The position numbers were made by a program, and so were the translations under genes. Source: CAG-103 sp905215475 (lineage in GTDB: Bacteria; Bacillota; Clostridia; Oscillospirales; Oscillospiraceae). Taken from it: a stretch of DNA of 64,000 nt. The stretch lies in NCBI GenBank assembly GCA_905215475.1, contig CAJMPW010000006.1:1-64000 (forward strand). The letters are read 5' to 3'. The stretch's first letter is position 1, and every line of letters begins with the position of its first letter. Below, piece by piece: positions 42,453 through 50,450 of this stretch. Under the pieces are notes generated by a model. The model ran no database searches. It was given only the letters and a program-made list of their open reading frames with translations, and had not been told where the DNA came from.

Positions 42453-43781
42453 TCAGAACGACACGCTCATGAACAGCGCCACGCAGCACAGCACAAGCGC
42501 CAGCGGCACGTAGACATAGCGGCCGACACTGTACCAGACAGCGCCGTGCTGCCGGCGGCTGCCGGTGTTGACGGCGTCGAGCAGGTCGTCTTTTTTCATG
42601 ACGTAGAACCACGAGATCGCGCCGAGCGTCGCGCCGATGGGGATGATGTAGATCGACACGAAGTCCATCCACGGCCCCCACTTGGAGATCGGCTCCATGA
42701 GCAGACCGAAGCCGAGGCACAGCACGCACAGGATGCCGAGCACGGCGGCGCGGCTGAGCTTCGGGAACTTGTGCTGGAGCGATTCGGCGACGGCCTCGAA
42801 CATATTCTGCAGCGAGCTGACGCCGGCAAAGATCATGGCGATGTACAGAATGACGGCGAACAGGCGGCCGAGCGGGATGTCCTGCAAAATGGTCGGCAGC
42901 GTCACGAACAGCAGACCCGGACCCGCGCCGACGTCCTGCCCGTAGGAGAAGCAGGCGGGGATGATGACCAGCGCGGCGACGACGGCGGCAATGGTGTCAA
43001 ACAGCGCCGTGTGCTGCGCCACGTCCACGACGTCCTCGTCCTTGGACAGGTACGCACCGTAGACGATCATGCCGCTGCCGGTGACGGACAGGGAGAAAAA
43101 CGCCTGACCCATTGCCCAGACCCAGATCATCGGGTCCTTGAGCGCCTCCCAGCGGGGCGTGAACATGAACCGATAGCCCTCGGCAGAGCCGGGCAGCAGC
43201 GCCACGCGCACGGCCAGCACCACGAAGATGAGGAAAAAGAGCGGCATCATGACCTTGTTGGTCTTTTCGATGCTGCGCGCGCCGAAAAACAGCGTCAGCA
43301 GTGTGCCGCCCACGACGATGATGTGATACGGGATGACGGAATAGGGCTGCGAGGAAAAGGCGTCAAACCACGCAGCGGCGTCGGCGGTCATGAGCGTGCC
43401 GACGAGCGAGTCGACCAGCGCCTTGAGGATATACGTCACGATGACGGCGTAGCCGATGGCAATGCACAGCGAGCCGGCCAGCGGCAGCCAGCCGAGGATG
43501 CCGCCGACCTTGCCGGCGGTCTTGCCGCGTGTGCCCCACGCCTCCTTATATGCGCCGAGCGTGCCCGTGCCCGCGCGGCGGCCGATGGCGAACTCCGTCG
43601 GCAGACCGACCGTGCCGAAGATGACCACAAACAGCAGGTAGATCAGCAAAAATGCCCCGCCGCCGTTGCTGCCGAGCTTGTTCGGAAAGCCCCAGACGTT
43701 GGCCATGCCGACCGCCGAGCCGACGGAGGCCAGAATAAAGCCCCAGCGGCTGGCAAAGTTTTTTGTGTCTTTCTTTTTCAT
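42453..43781 (-). CDS. Sodium-dependent transporter, SNF (NSS) family
   Basis: A 442-residue Na+-coupled amino-acid/neurotransmitter-type symporter with 11-12 membrane segments. TM1 holds the family signature RWGFILASVGSAVGMANVWGFPNKLGSNGGGAFLLIY (shown in part: GSAVGMANVWGFP), which builds Na+ and substrate sites. TM6 carries FFSLSVTGSGMIVYGAYL. ATG at 43781 has GGGAGAAAAC upstream. Substrate probably an amino acid such as tryptophan, tyrosine, methionine or alanine. It lies between modules A and B. Confidence 0.9.
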   Translation of the reverse strand: MKKKDTKNFASRWGFILASVGSAVGMANVWGFPNKLGSNGGGAFLLIYLLFVVIFGTVGLPTEFAIGRRAGTGTLGAYKEAWGTRGKTAGKVGGILGWLPLAGSLCIAIGYAVIVTYILKALVDSLVGTLMTADAAAWFDAFSSQPYSVIPYHIIVVGGTLLTLFFGARSIEKTNKVMMPLFFLIFVVLAVRVALLPGSAEGYRFMFTPRWEALKDPMIWVWAMGQAFFSLSVTGSGMIVYGAYLSKDEDVVDVAQHTALFDTIAAVVAALVIIPACFSYGQDVGAGPGLLFVTLPTILQDIPLGRLFAVILYIAMIFAGVSSLQNMFEAVAESLQHKFPKLSRAAVLGILCVLCLGFGLLMEPISKWGPWMDFVSIYIIPIGATLGAISWFYVMKKDDLLDAVNTGSRRQHGAVWYSVGRYVYVPLALVLCCVALFMSVSF

Positions 43782-43889
43782 GTTTTCTCCCATCCAGACG
43801 CGAAAACATCTGTGCGGCGCGCCGCGCAGATGCCGTGTCTGTCCTCTCATGATGGCTGCGCGGGCACTTTGCCCATGCACAGCGGCTAC

Positions 43890-43918
43890 ATTTTAAAGGA
43901 TTACAGTGAAAAAGTCAA
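43890..43918 (-). promoter_or_regulatory. Promoter of the SNF transporter gene
   Basis: On the minus strand TTGACT (43913-43918), 17 bp, TAAAAT (43890-43895). Confidence 0.75.
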
Positions 43919-43953
43919 GCGCCCCGCCGGATTTTGTCAGGGCGCGGTGCGCG

Positions 43954-43985
43954 AAAAAACGCCCGGCCGGTCTCCCGGTCGGGCG
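43954..43985 (-). terminator. Terminator of sstT
   Basis: Stem CGCCCGGCCGG/CCGGTCGGGCG with a short loop; on the minus strand followed by T6. Confidence 0.85.
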
Positions 43986-44012
43986 TGGGCGGATATGCAC
44001 TTGGGGCGCGGC

Positions 44013-45230
44013 TCAGAACCGGATCTCCTTGCCGGCCTTGCGCCACTGCTTGAACTCCGCGACGGCGGTGAACAGCGCGTCGGACGAGGAGTTGATGGCG
44101 GTCTCGAGCGAGTCCTGGATGACGCCGATGATGAAGCCGACGCCGACGACCTGCATGGCGACATCGTTGGAGATGCCGAACAGGGAGCAGGCCATGGGGA
44201 TGAGCAGCAGCGAGCCGCCCGCAACGCCGGACGCGCCGCACGCGCCGAGCGCCGCCATGACCGACAGGATGATCGCAACGGGCAGCTGCACGGCGATGCC
44301 GAGCGTGTGCACCGCGGCGAGCGCCATGATCGTGATCGTGACGGCGGCGCCGGCCATGTTGACGGTCGCGCCGAGCGGAATGGACACGGAGTAGAACTCC
44401 TTATCCAGACCGAGGCTCTCGCACAGGGACATATTCACGGGGATGTTCGCGGCGGACGAGCGCGTGAAGAAGGCGGTCACGCCGCTCTCCTTGAGGCATT
44501 TAAACACCAGCGGATAGGGATTTTTGCGCATGGCGATGAAGGCCATGATGGGGTTGACGACGAGCGCCGAGAACAGCATGCAGCCCACGAGCAGGAGCAG
44601 CAGCTTGCCGTACTCGGTGAAGATGGCCAGACCGCTCGTGGACACGGCCGTGAACACGAGGCCGAGGATGCCGAAGGGGGCGAGATTGATCACGAAGCGC
44701 ACCGCCTTCGTGACGGCCTCAGAGGCGTCGGCGAGGAAGCACTTGGTCGAATCCGCCGCGTTCTTGAACGCGAAGCCGAGCACGATGGCCCAGAACAGGA
44801 TGCCGAGGAAGTTGCCGCTGACGATCGAGCCGATGGGGTTGGAGACGATGTTGGTCATCAGGGTCGTGAAGATCTCCGCGAAGGTCTCGGGGGCGCTGTC
44901 GGAGACGGCTTCGGTCAGCGTGATGGTCACGGGGAAGAGGTAGCTTGCGACGACGGCGATGGCGGCCGCAAGGAACGTGGACACGAGGTAGAGCACGATG
45001 ACGGTGCCGAACTGCTTGCCCATTTTCTCCTTGGACTGGGCGAGCGCGCTGATGATGAGCACGAACACGAGCAGCGGAGCGATCGCCTTGAGCGCGCCGA
45101 CGAACAGTTTGCCGAGGATGCCGATGCCGGTCGCACTGGGGACCAGCAGGGCGAGCGCCGTGCCGATGACCATGCCGATGACGATGCGCAGCACGAGGCT
45201 GACGCTGTTGTAGGCTTTGACAAGTTTCAT
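44013..45230 (-). CDS. sstT: Serine/threonine:Na+ symporter SstT
   Basis: A 405-residue DAACS-family transporter with 8-9 membrane segments and two re-entrant hairpins. Family landmarks: TRSSAANIPVNMSLCESLGLD (Ser-rich hairpin), SIPLGATVNMAGAAVTI (the NMxG sodium/substrate motif) and an ASGVAGGSLLLIPMACSLFGI second hairpin. It imports serine and threonine with Na+, which fits the threonine dehydratase elsewhere in the window. It lies between the SNF transporter and module B, with its own promoter. Confidence 0.92.
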   Translation of the reverse strand: MKLVKAYNSVSLVLRIVIGMVIGTALALLVPSATGIGILGKLFVGALKAIAPLLVFVLIISALAQSKEKMGKQFGTVIVLYLVSTFLAAAIAVVASYLFPVTITLTEAVSDSAPETFAEIFTTLMTNIVSNPIGSIVSGNFLGILFWAIVLGFAFKNAADSTKCFLADASEAVTKAVRFVINLAPFGILGLVFTAVSTSGLAIFTEYGKLLLLLVGCMLFSALVVNPIMAFIAMRKNPYPLVFKCLKESGVTAFFTRSSAANIPVNMSLCESLGLDKEFYSVSIPLGATVNMAGAAVTITIMALAAVHTLGIAVQLPVAIILSVMAALGACGASGVAGGSLLLIPMACSLFGISNDVAMQVVGVGFIIGVIQDSLETAINSSSDALFTAVAEFKQWRKAGKEIRF

Positions 45231-45278
45231 TTCTTCTTCTCTTTTCTTTTCCTGATTTTGCGATAAGGCCGCTTTAGC

Positions 45279-45307
45279 AGTTTAGCAAAGAGTCGCAGCA
45301 ATGTCAA
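45279..45307 (-). promoter_or_regulatory. Promoter of sstT
   Basis: On the minus strand TTGACA (45302-45307), 17 bp, TAAACT (45279-45284). Confidence 0.75.
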
Positions 45308-45374
45308 CAGCAAAGCCGACCGAAATGCTGCCCTGCGCAGGGCGCAAATGCTCTTATTCCAAACGTACTGCCTT

Positions 45375-45409
45375 AAAAGACACACCGGGGCGGTCACAGA
45401 CCGCCCCGG
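45375..45409 (-). terminator. Terminator of dehydratase-like module B
   Basis: Perfect stem CCGGGGCGGT/ACCGCCCCGG (45385-45394, 45400-45409); the minus-strand tail GTGTGTCTTTT gives a modest T-run. Confidence 0.7.
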
Positions 45410-45448
45410 CTCGTTGTATTCGCAGGAGGATATCCCCCGCTGTGCGCG

Positions 45449-45604
45449 TCAGATCTGCTCCTCGACGTCCTTGGCGTCGTGGTATGCGATGAGCGCGTTG
45501 TAGATCTTTTCGATGAGCTTCATGTCCGCGTTGGTCATGTATGCCAGAAACAGCAGACCAAAGAGCGCGGCGAGCACGATGAGCACGATCCAATACCAAG
45601 CCAT
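45449..45604 (-). CDS. Small single-pass membrane protein of module B
   Basis: A 51-residue protein read directly from the minus strand. It starts MAWYW, has a hydrophobic helix IVLIVLAALFGLLFLAYM (~6-23), then N-A-D-M-K-L-I and an acidic tail ending AYHDAKDVEEQI. AAGGAGG precedes ATG 45604, 12 bp after the large-subunit stop. It shares helix length, the N-X-D-M-K-L motif just after the helix, and a His-containing tail with the small proteins at 39090 and 60101. The charge pattern suggests an N-out or short N-terminus with the tail at one membrane face. Confidence 0.8.
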   Translation of the reverse strand: MAWYWIVLIVLAALFGLLFLAYMTNADMKLIEKIYNALIAYHDAKDVEEQI

Positions 45605-45616
45605 ATTTGTTCCTCC

Positions 45617-47185
45617 TTACCAGCTGAGTGCGTCTTCGTAATCCAACAATGTGGGGTCAAGCGGCTTCTCGTTGAGCACCGTGACCATGTACTGGCTGAA
45701 CGCCTCGCGCATCTCGCGGCGCGAGACCGTGCGCGGGTCCATGACGTCGTGCGGGATCCAGATGAGGTGGATGCCGCGCTCGCGCGCCTGATCCTCGAAC
45801 AGACCGTGCAGACCGCCGACGTTCTTGCACGACACGTGGTCGTACATGATGACGATGTTCGTGTGGAACTTCTCGCACATCTTCCAGCACTCGTCGAGCA
45901 GGTTGACATAGCCGCCGTTGGTGTGCGAGCGCATCATCATCTTCTCATAGCAGCGCACGAGATCGGCCAGCGCCTGCTCCTTGTCGCCGATGGTGATGGG
46001 CTGGTAGCTGAGCATGGCCTCCATGTCGTTGACGCAGGTGACGCCCCAGCAGTGCTGCGTCCAGTAGGTGAAGTTGGTGTAGTAGTGCGCGGGGCACGCC
46101 CAGACGAGGCAGCGGTATTTCGGCTGGGGCGCGTTGGCCGCCTTGTCCTGCTCGTAGCCCTTGAGCATCATCTTCGTGACGCGCAGGTCCGTCTTGTGCA
46201 TGAACTTGTCCATGCAAGCCGCCGCCATGAACTCATATTCGCGCTGCAGCGCCAGCGCCGCGCCGCAGACCTGCGGGTGGTCGGTGCAGTTGACGTCCCA
46301 CTTTTCGACCATGCAGCGCGAGGTGTCGTTGTACATCTGGGCGTTTTTCCAGAAGGCATCCCAGTCCCACTTGACGCCGAACTGCTGCTCAAGAAATTCG
46401 ATGCCCTTCTTGAGGTTCTTGACCGCGTAGGTCTGCACCTCCGGCTCGTTGACACGCTGCGGCGGCGTGATCTGGAACGAGGGCAGGTCCTTGAAGTGCC
46501 GCGTGAGAATGTTCGTCTGCGAGATCGCGCCGTCGCACGGCATCGTGCCGGTGAAGTAGCACTTGCCGACGCGCGGATAGTCGTCCACCACGGCGACGCC
46601 GCACTCGGCGGCAGGCTCGGGGCAGACGTCCGCCGGCAGACCGAGGTGCTCCATGGCGTCGATGTAGAACATACTGGCGTTCTGGTCGACCTCCGACGGC
46701 AGACCGACGGCAAACATGGCGATGTCGATCCACTTCACGGTGGGGAAGCCCATCATGATCAGGTGCGGGGTCATCTCGTCGAACATGACGGTGTTCTCGC
46801 GCAGCTTTGCCGCGCGCTTGCTGTTGGGGCGCAGGTTTTTATCGCGCACGATGATGTCGCGCACGCCGATGACGGAGTTGTGCAGCACGGAGAAAAACTG
46901 GTTGTGCGCATAGCGCAGCTCCTTGCCGCGCAGACCCATGGTGTGGCGGTCGACCATGTGCGACGCGGTGAGGTAGGACACCATCCAGCGGTAGCGCAGC
47001 ATGGCCTTGACCATCAGGATCGGGTGGCAGCCAAGCTTTGCGGCCATGAAGCCGTAGAGATAGAGCCAGCGGAAGAAATCATAAAAGGTGTCCCGGAAGC
47101 CGCGCCATTCGCGGGCGCGGAAGGCGCGGTGCTCGGCGGAATAAAAGCGGCCGAGGCCCTTGCCGGTTTTGGGGTTATAGGCCAT
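45617..47185 (-). CDS. 2-hydroxyacyl-CoA dehydratase-like large subunit, module B
   Basis: A 522-residue paralogue of the module A and C large subunits. The N-terminal extension has REWRGFRDTFYDFFRWL (26-42) and YRWM...HMVD. Conserved Cys: 188 (ADVCPEP), 217 (MPCDG) and 453 (VSCK). The C-terminus PLDPTLLDYEDALSW repeats the D-P-[TS] ... W ending seen in all three. ATG 47185, one base after the upstream gene's stop, has AAAGGAGG ahead. Family chemistry is ATP-primed radical dehydration or reduction of CoA esters; the substrate is not deducible. Confidence 0.8.
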   Translation of the reverse strand: MAYNPKTGKGLGRFYSAEHRAFRAREWRGFRDTFYDFFRWLYLYGFMAAKLGCHPILMVKAMLRYRWMVSYLTASHMVDRHTMGLRGKELRYAHNQFFSVLHNSVIGVRDIIVRDKNLRPNSKRAAKLRENTVMFDEMTPHLIMMGFPTVKWIDIAMFAVGLPSEVDQNASMFYIDAMEHLGLPADVCPEPAAECGVAVVDDYPRVGKCYFTGTMPCDGAISQTNILTRHFKDLPSFQITPPQRVNEPEVQTYAVKNLKKGIEFLEQQFGVKWDWDAFWKNAQMYNDTSRCMVEKWDVNCTDHPQVCGAALALQREYEFMAAACMDKFMHKTDLRVTKMMLKGYEQDKAANAPQPKYRCLVWACPAHYYTNFTYWTQHCWGVTCVNDMEAMLSYQPITIGDKEQALADLVRCYEKMMMRSHTNGGYVNLLDECWKMCEKFHTNIVIMYDHVSCKNVGGLHGLFEDQARERGIHLIWIPHDVMDPRTVSRREMREAFSQYMVTVLNEKPLDPTLLDYEDALSW

Positions 47186-47186
47186 G

Positions 47187-48392
47187 TCAGTTGTCCTCCT
47201 TTTGCGCTGCACGCAGCTGCTTCATTTCCAGACTCTCCACGAAGGCCTGCACGCGCGTGCGCAGCTGACCGCTCTGCCCCGCGATGTAGGGGCGGTCGAT
47301 GGAGAGGATGTGGATGCCGTAATCACGCGGCATGACCTGGTTTGCGATCACGCGCTCATACGACCAGTAGGTGCAGAACTTCATCTGCTCGTAGATCGCA
47401 CCGTCGGCCTTGAAGTCGTGCACGAGCTGGGCGACGTGGTCGTTGCGGTACTGGACGCGGTGCAGCGCGCTCTGGCGCGGGCACTCGGTGTGCTGCAGAT
47501 ACCAGCGGCACACCTGCGTGAGCGCATCCTCGCCGTCCGTGAGCACGATCTCCTGACGGCCGGGGAAGCTGCCGTAGCAGTAGCGGTCGGCGACCACCAG
47601 CGCACCGCAGCTCTCGATGAGCCGGATCAGGTCCGGGTCGTCGATCTCAGAGCCGACGACGGCGACGCGCACACGGTAGTTTTTCTGCGCATCGACCTCG
47701 CGCGTCTTTACCTCGTCGAGCGTCTCGCGCAGCAGCGGCAGGATCAGCCGCTTCGGGCAGACGTAGCTCACGAGCACCAGCACGGCGTATTCATAGCCCG
47801 TGATGGGTGGGTTGTCGAGCTTGCGCGTCTCGCCGATCTCGGTGAGGATGCGGCAGACCTCGTTGTGCTCGCTGACCGCGGCGCGGATGGCGGCGTCCGA
47901 GGTGTCGACGCCGTAGTTTTCGTGCATGGGCTTGAGGATCTTGCGCGAGACCTGCTCGCAGATGTGCTCGACGCAGTCGGCGTCATCAGAATACGGGATG
48001 TCGAGGTTGCAGTAGAAGAATTTGTCCTTGTCCGCACCCTGCGCGTGCATGATCTCCATGTTCTCGACGGCGCGGTTGTTGGCCTCGCACACGTCGACGC
48101 CCGCCATGGCGTGCAGGAAGCTGTAGTTGCCCTCGAGCGCGCGCTCGAGGATGGCGCGGGAAAACTCGCAGCTGTTGTTGGCCATGTAGTAGGTGGCCAG
48201 CTCCATGGACGTGGTGTGCGGCGCGCGCAGACGCACCGAGAAGCAGCTGCCCAGATTCAGCAGCACCTCCGGCGCGTGAAAGCAGGTATAGCCGATCGCC
48301 AGATCCCCTTCCGCTTCGGCCTGACGGACGAGCTCGTTGTGCGCATCGTCCAGCAGGCGCTCAAAATACATCAAATGCTTCAGTTCCTTCAT
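47187..48392 (-). CDS. 2-hydroxyacyl-CoA dehydratase-like small subunit, module B
   Basis: A 401-residue HgdB/BcrC-type protein, first gene of module B. It shows MKELKHLMYFE, FSVRLRAPHT, Cys102 (VCEANNR), RYCYGSFPGR, Cys304 (ECPR) and Cys340 (MKFC), then RTRVQAFVESLEMK. The extra Cys found next to Cys102 in module C is absent. The start has AAGAAGG nearby. Expression is probably controlled by the TetR gene just upstream through the operator at 48431-48459. Confidence 0.82.
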   Translation of the reverse strand: MKELKHLMYFERLLDDAHNELVRQAEAEGDLAIGYTCFHAPEVLLNLGSCFSVRLRAPHTTSMELATYYMANNSCEFSRAILERALEGNYSFLHAMAGVDVCEANNRAVENMEIMHAQGADKDKFFYCNLDIPYSDDADCVEHICEQVSRKILKPMHENYGVDTSDAAIRAAVSEHNEVCRILTEIGETRKLDNPPITGYEYAVLVLVSYVCPKRLILPLLRETLDEVKTREVDAQKNYRVRVAVVGSEIDDPDLIRLIESCGALVVADRYCYGSFPGRQEIVLTDGEDALTQVCRWYLQHTECPRQSALHRVQYRNDHVAQLVHDFKADGAIYEQMKFCTYWSYERVIANQVMPRDYGIHILSIDRPYIAGQSGQLRTRVQAFVESLEMKQLRAAQKEDN

Positions 48393-48430
48393 TGCGGCCC
48401 TTCTTTCTTTGGATTTCTATCTTCCTTCTC

Positions 48431-48459
48431 CACTTGTGTCAGCCAAACTGACATAAGTG
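48431..48459. promoter_or_regulatory. TetR operator in front of module B
   Basis: TGTCAG-CCAAA-CTGACA (48437-48453) inside a longer dyad with CACTT and AAGTG arms. The same TGTCAG-N5-CTGACA occurs at 49159-49175 at the tetR promoter. A TATACC (minus strand, 48460-48465) sits at the same distance from this dyad as the tetR -10 does from its own, so I propose it as the module B -10; the -35 is poor. A long inverted repeat (48463-48499, ATACACA...TGTGTAT) lies between it and tetR. Confidence 0.75.
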
Positions 48460-48503
48460 GGTATACACAAATCCCGATGGCTCGGGATCTGTTGTGTATG
48501 TGG

Positions 48504-49136
48504 TTATTTGCCGCTGAGCGCGCGCACGAACATCCGGCTCAGGTTGCGCATCCGGCTGTCGTAATCGAGTGCGCTCGCGCTCGGCGAGCCGCCGATGGAC
48601 AGGCGCTGCATGATGCCGAGGATCGCGTCGTAGGAGTTGTAGTAGATCTCCCGCACGTCGACTTCCGGGCTGATCGAGCCGTCGGCGAGCCCCTTGCGGA
48701 TCGCCTTGGCCATCGGGCCGCCGGAGGTCTCAAACGGTTCGGGCGGCTGGTTTTTGATCTCGTGGAGCCTGCCCGCGGTGTGCAGCGTCAGCTCCGCGTC
48801 GAGCGTGAAGCGCATCCCGTTCGGGTCGAGGTGATAGAGCTGAGAATAGCAGATGAGGACGTTTTCCGCGTCCTGCAGGCCGGTCGTGCCGCCGCCGGAC
48901 GCCGCGTGGGACATCCGGTCGATGCGCTCGAGGATGCGGTTCCAGTAGAGCAGGGACGCGGCCAGGACCAGATCGGCCTTGGTCTCAAAATAGCGAAAGA
49001 CCGACCGCTCGGTGAGTCCGGAGCGCAGCGCGATGTCTGCGACCTTGGTCTTTTCGATCCCGTTGGCCAGAAAACAGTCCAGCGCGACCTCCGTGACCAG
49101 ACGGATATTCTTTTCTCTCTGCTCCTCGTGCGGCAA
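48504..49136 (-). CDS. TetR-family regulator of module B
   Basis: A 210-residue repressor. The N-terminal DNA-binding helices read KTKVADIALRSGLTERSVFRYFETKADLV, a standard TetR helix-turn-helix ending in the YFxTKxxL signature. The ligand domain has no assignable specificity. I place the start at TTG 49136 because GAGGAGG lies nine bases upstream; another TTG at 49157 would put the site inside the gene. It is 111 bp ahead of module B on the same strand, and the matching operators support autoregulation and control of the module. The ligand may be a CoA ester or its acid. Confidence 0.85.
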   Translation of the reverse strand: MPHEEQREKNIRLVTEVALDCFLANGIEKTKVADIALRSGLTERSVFRYFETKADLVLAASLLYWNRILERIDRMSHAASGGGTTGLQDAENVLICYSQLYHLDPNGMRFTLDAELTLHTAGRLHEIKNQPPEPFETSGGPMAKAIRKGLADGSISPEVDVREIYYNSYDAILGIMQRLSIGGSPSASALDYDSRMRNLSRMFVRALSGK

Positions 49137-49158
49137 GTGCGTTCGCCTCCTCTGCAAT

Positions 49159-49209
49159 TGTCAGTTACACTGACAGGAGCAGTGTACTGCGAAAAGTGAA
49201 GAATGTCAA
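49159..49209 (-). promoter_or_regulatory. tetR promoter with operator
   Basis: On the minus strand TTGACA (49204-49209), 17 bp, TACACT (49181-49186). The dyad TGTCAG-TTACA-CTGACA (49159-49175) covers the expected transcription start, the classic position for repression. Confidence 0.8.
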
Positions 49210-49236
49210 GCCCTTAACAGGCTGTTTGAGAAAGAA

Positions 49237-49268
49237 AATGTGCCGCTCAGCAGCCTGAGCGGCACATT
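49237..49268 (-). terminator. Hairpin at the edge of repeat copy 3
   Basis: A 14-bp perfect stem AATGTGCCGCTCAG/CTGAGCGGCACATT followed on the minus strand by TTCTTTC. It ends the lic transcript after repeat copy 3. Confidence 0.75.
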
Positions 49269-49276
49269 GCAGCGCG

Positions 49277-49462
49277 ACCAAAACCTCGTAGAGTTTCGCC
49301 GCCGCAGCGGCGAAAGAAAGTCCGATCATTTTCTTCGGCGACATGTGCGGCGAAGAAAATACATTTCGGCCTGCAAACGTGCGAGCTGTCCGCCAGAGGC
49401 GGACAGCTCGTGCGCTGCAGTCAGGCCGCACCCCCCTGTCAAAAAGTAATACTTTTTGACAG
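49277..49462. repeat. Structured intergenic repeat, copy 3 of 3
   Basis: Same element as at 1656 and 27761, with a degenerate left end (CCAAAACCTCG, lacking TTGTC). Its second stem is TTTTCTTCG/CGAAGAAAA where copy 1 has TTTTCTCCG/CGGAGAAAA, and its third stem is GAGCTGTCCGCC/GGCGGACAGCTC. Paired substitutions preserve base pairing in both. It lies 7 bp beyond the LicB-like stop. With the hairpin and tetR promoter it fills the 332-bp gap to tetR. Confidence 0.9.
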
Positions 49463-49469
49463 CTCCACG

Positions 49470-50420
49470 TTATGCTTTGCTTTTGGAAAAGAGGTCCTTG
49501 CCGTCGGCCGCGGTCAGAATGCCGCAGACGATGACGATGAGCGCGCAGACGATGGTCGTCGGCGTGAGCACGCTCGTGTCGCCGAGGAACACCGCCGTGA
49601 AGAAGATCGCCCAGGCGGCATAGGTGACGTTGAGCGCCATGGACTTCGACGCGCCGATCGCGGCGATCGCGCGGTAGTAGCACAGGTAGGACAGCGTGGC
49701 AAAAAACGCCGCGATCGCAATGACGGGCAGCAGCCAGCCGGTGCCGGAGGTGAACAGGCTCACCGTGAAGCCCCAGCCGTGCAGCAGGGGCAGCAGCACG
49801 ATGCCGTAGACCAGCGCCGAGGTGGTCTGGCGGATCTGCAGGGCATACTCGTCCTTTACGTCGGGGTCCTGCATACATTTGGCGAGGATGACCGCCTCGA
49901 TGCCCCAGCCGAAGGCGCACATCATCGCGCCGACGATGCCGAGCCAGAAGTCGGTGATGTTCAGCTCCGGCGAGTAGCTCAGACCGTAGACGCCCAGCAG
50001 CGTCGCCAGCAGGAAGATCCAGCGGTACCACTGCATTTTTTCCTTGAGGAAGAAATAGGCGAGGATCGCGCCGATCGCGGGAAAGACCGCGCTGGCGACC
50101 GCGCCGATGGACGCGCCCATGTAGTTGATGGCGAGCACGTAGCCCGTCATGCCGATCGGTCCGCCGATGACGGCGGCGAGCATGACGAACTTGCCGCTCT
50201 TGGTCTTGAAGGCGGCCTTGTAGACATTTTTGAGGTTGCCGCGCACGCCGTTATACAGCGCCGCCCAGAGCGCGGAAAACGCGTCGTGGATGAAGGTGCT
50301 CACAAACGGTGCGAGGAAGATGGCCTGCTCGGTCGAGACAAACGGCGTCATCGACAGCGCGATGCCGAGGATGATGGTCTCTACCGCCCAGGTCGCGCCT
50401 GCTGCAATACCGTAAAACAT
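49470..50420 (-). CDS. licB: DMT/EamA transporter, LicB-like
   Basis: A 316-residue drug/metabolite-type transporter with ten membrane segments in two EamA repeats (GATWAVETIILG... and GIVGAMMCAFGWGIEAVIL). Its place at the end of a run with LicA- and LicC-type genes points to choline uptake, the role of LicB in Haemophilus and pneumococcus. Other DMT substrates cannot be excluded from sequence. AAAGGAG precedes ATG 50420. The C-terminus is short and basic (DLFSKSKA). Last gene of the lic run. Confidence 0.78.
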   Translation of the reverse strand: MFYGIAAGATWAVETIILGIALSMTPFVSTEQAIFLAPFVSTFIHDAFSALWAALYNGVRGNLKNVYKAAFKTKSGKFVMLAAVIGGPIGMTGYVLAINYMGASIGAVASAVFPAIGAILAYFFLKEKMQWYRWIFLLATLLGVYGLSYSPELNITDFWLGIVGAMMCAFGWGIEAVILAKCMQDPDVKDEYALQIRQTTSALVYGIVLLPLLHGWGFTVSLFTSGTGWLLPVIAIAAFFATLSYLCYYRAIAAIGASKSMALNVTYAAWAIFFTAVFLGDTSVLTPTTIVCALIVIVCGILTAADGKDLFSKSKA

Positions 50421-50450
50421 AGCTTTTGCTCCTTTCTGCGCTTGCTGCGC

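Noticed and set aside
42546..45266. A 906-codon plus-strand frame across the two transporters
   Set aside because: Low-complexity Arg/Asp/His/Glu composition, spans two genes and their intergenic region, and lacks a plausible start.
48463..48499. Inverted repeat between tetR and module B as a strong terminator
   Set aside because: The stems are interrupted and no clear T-run follows on the minus strand; it may instead be a weak attenuator or part of the operator region.
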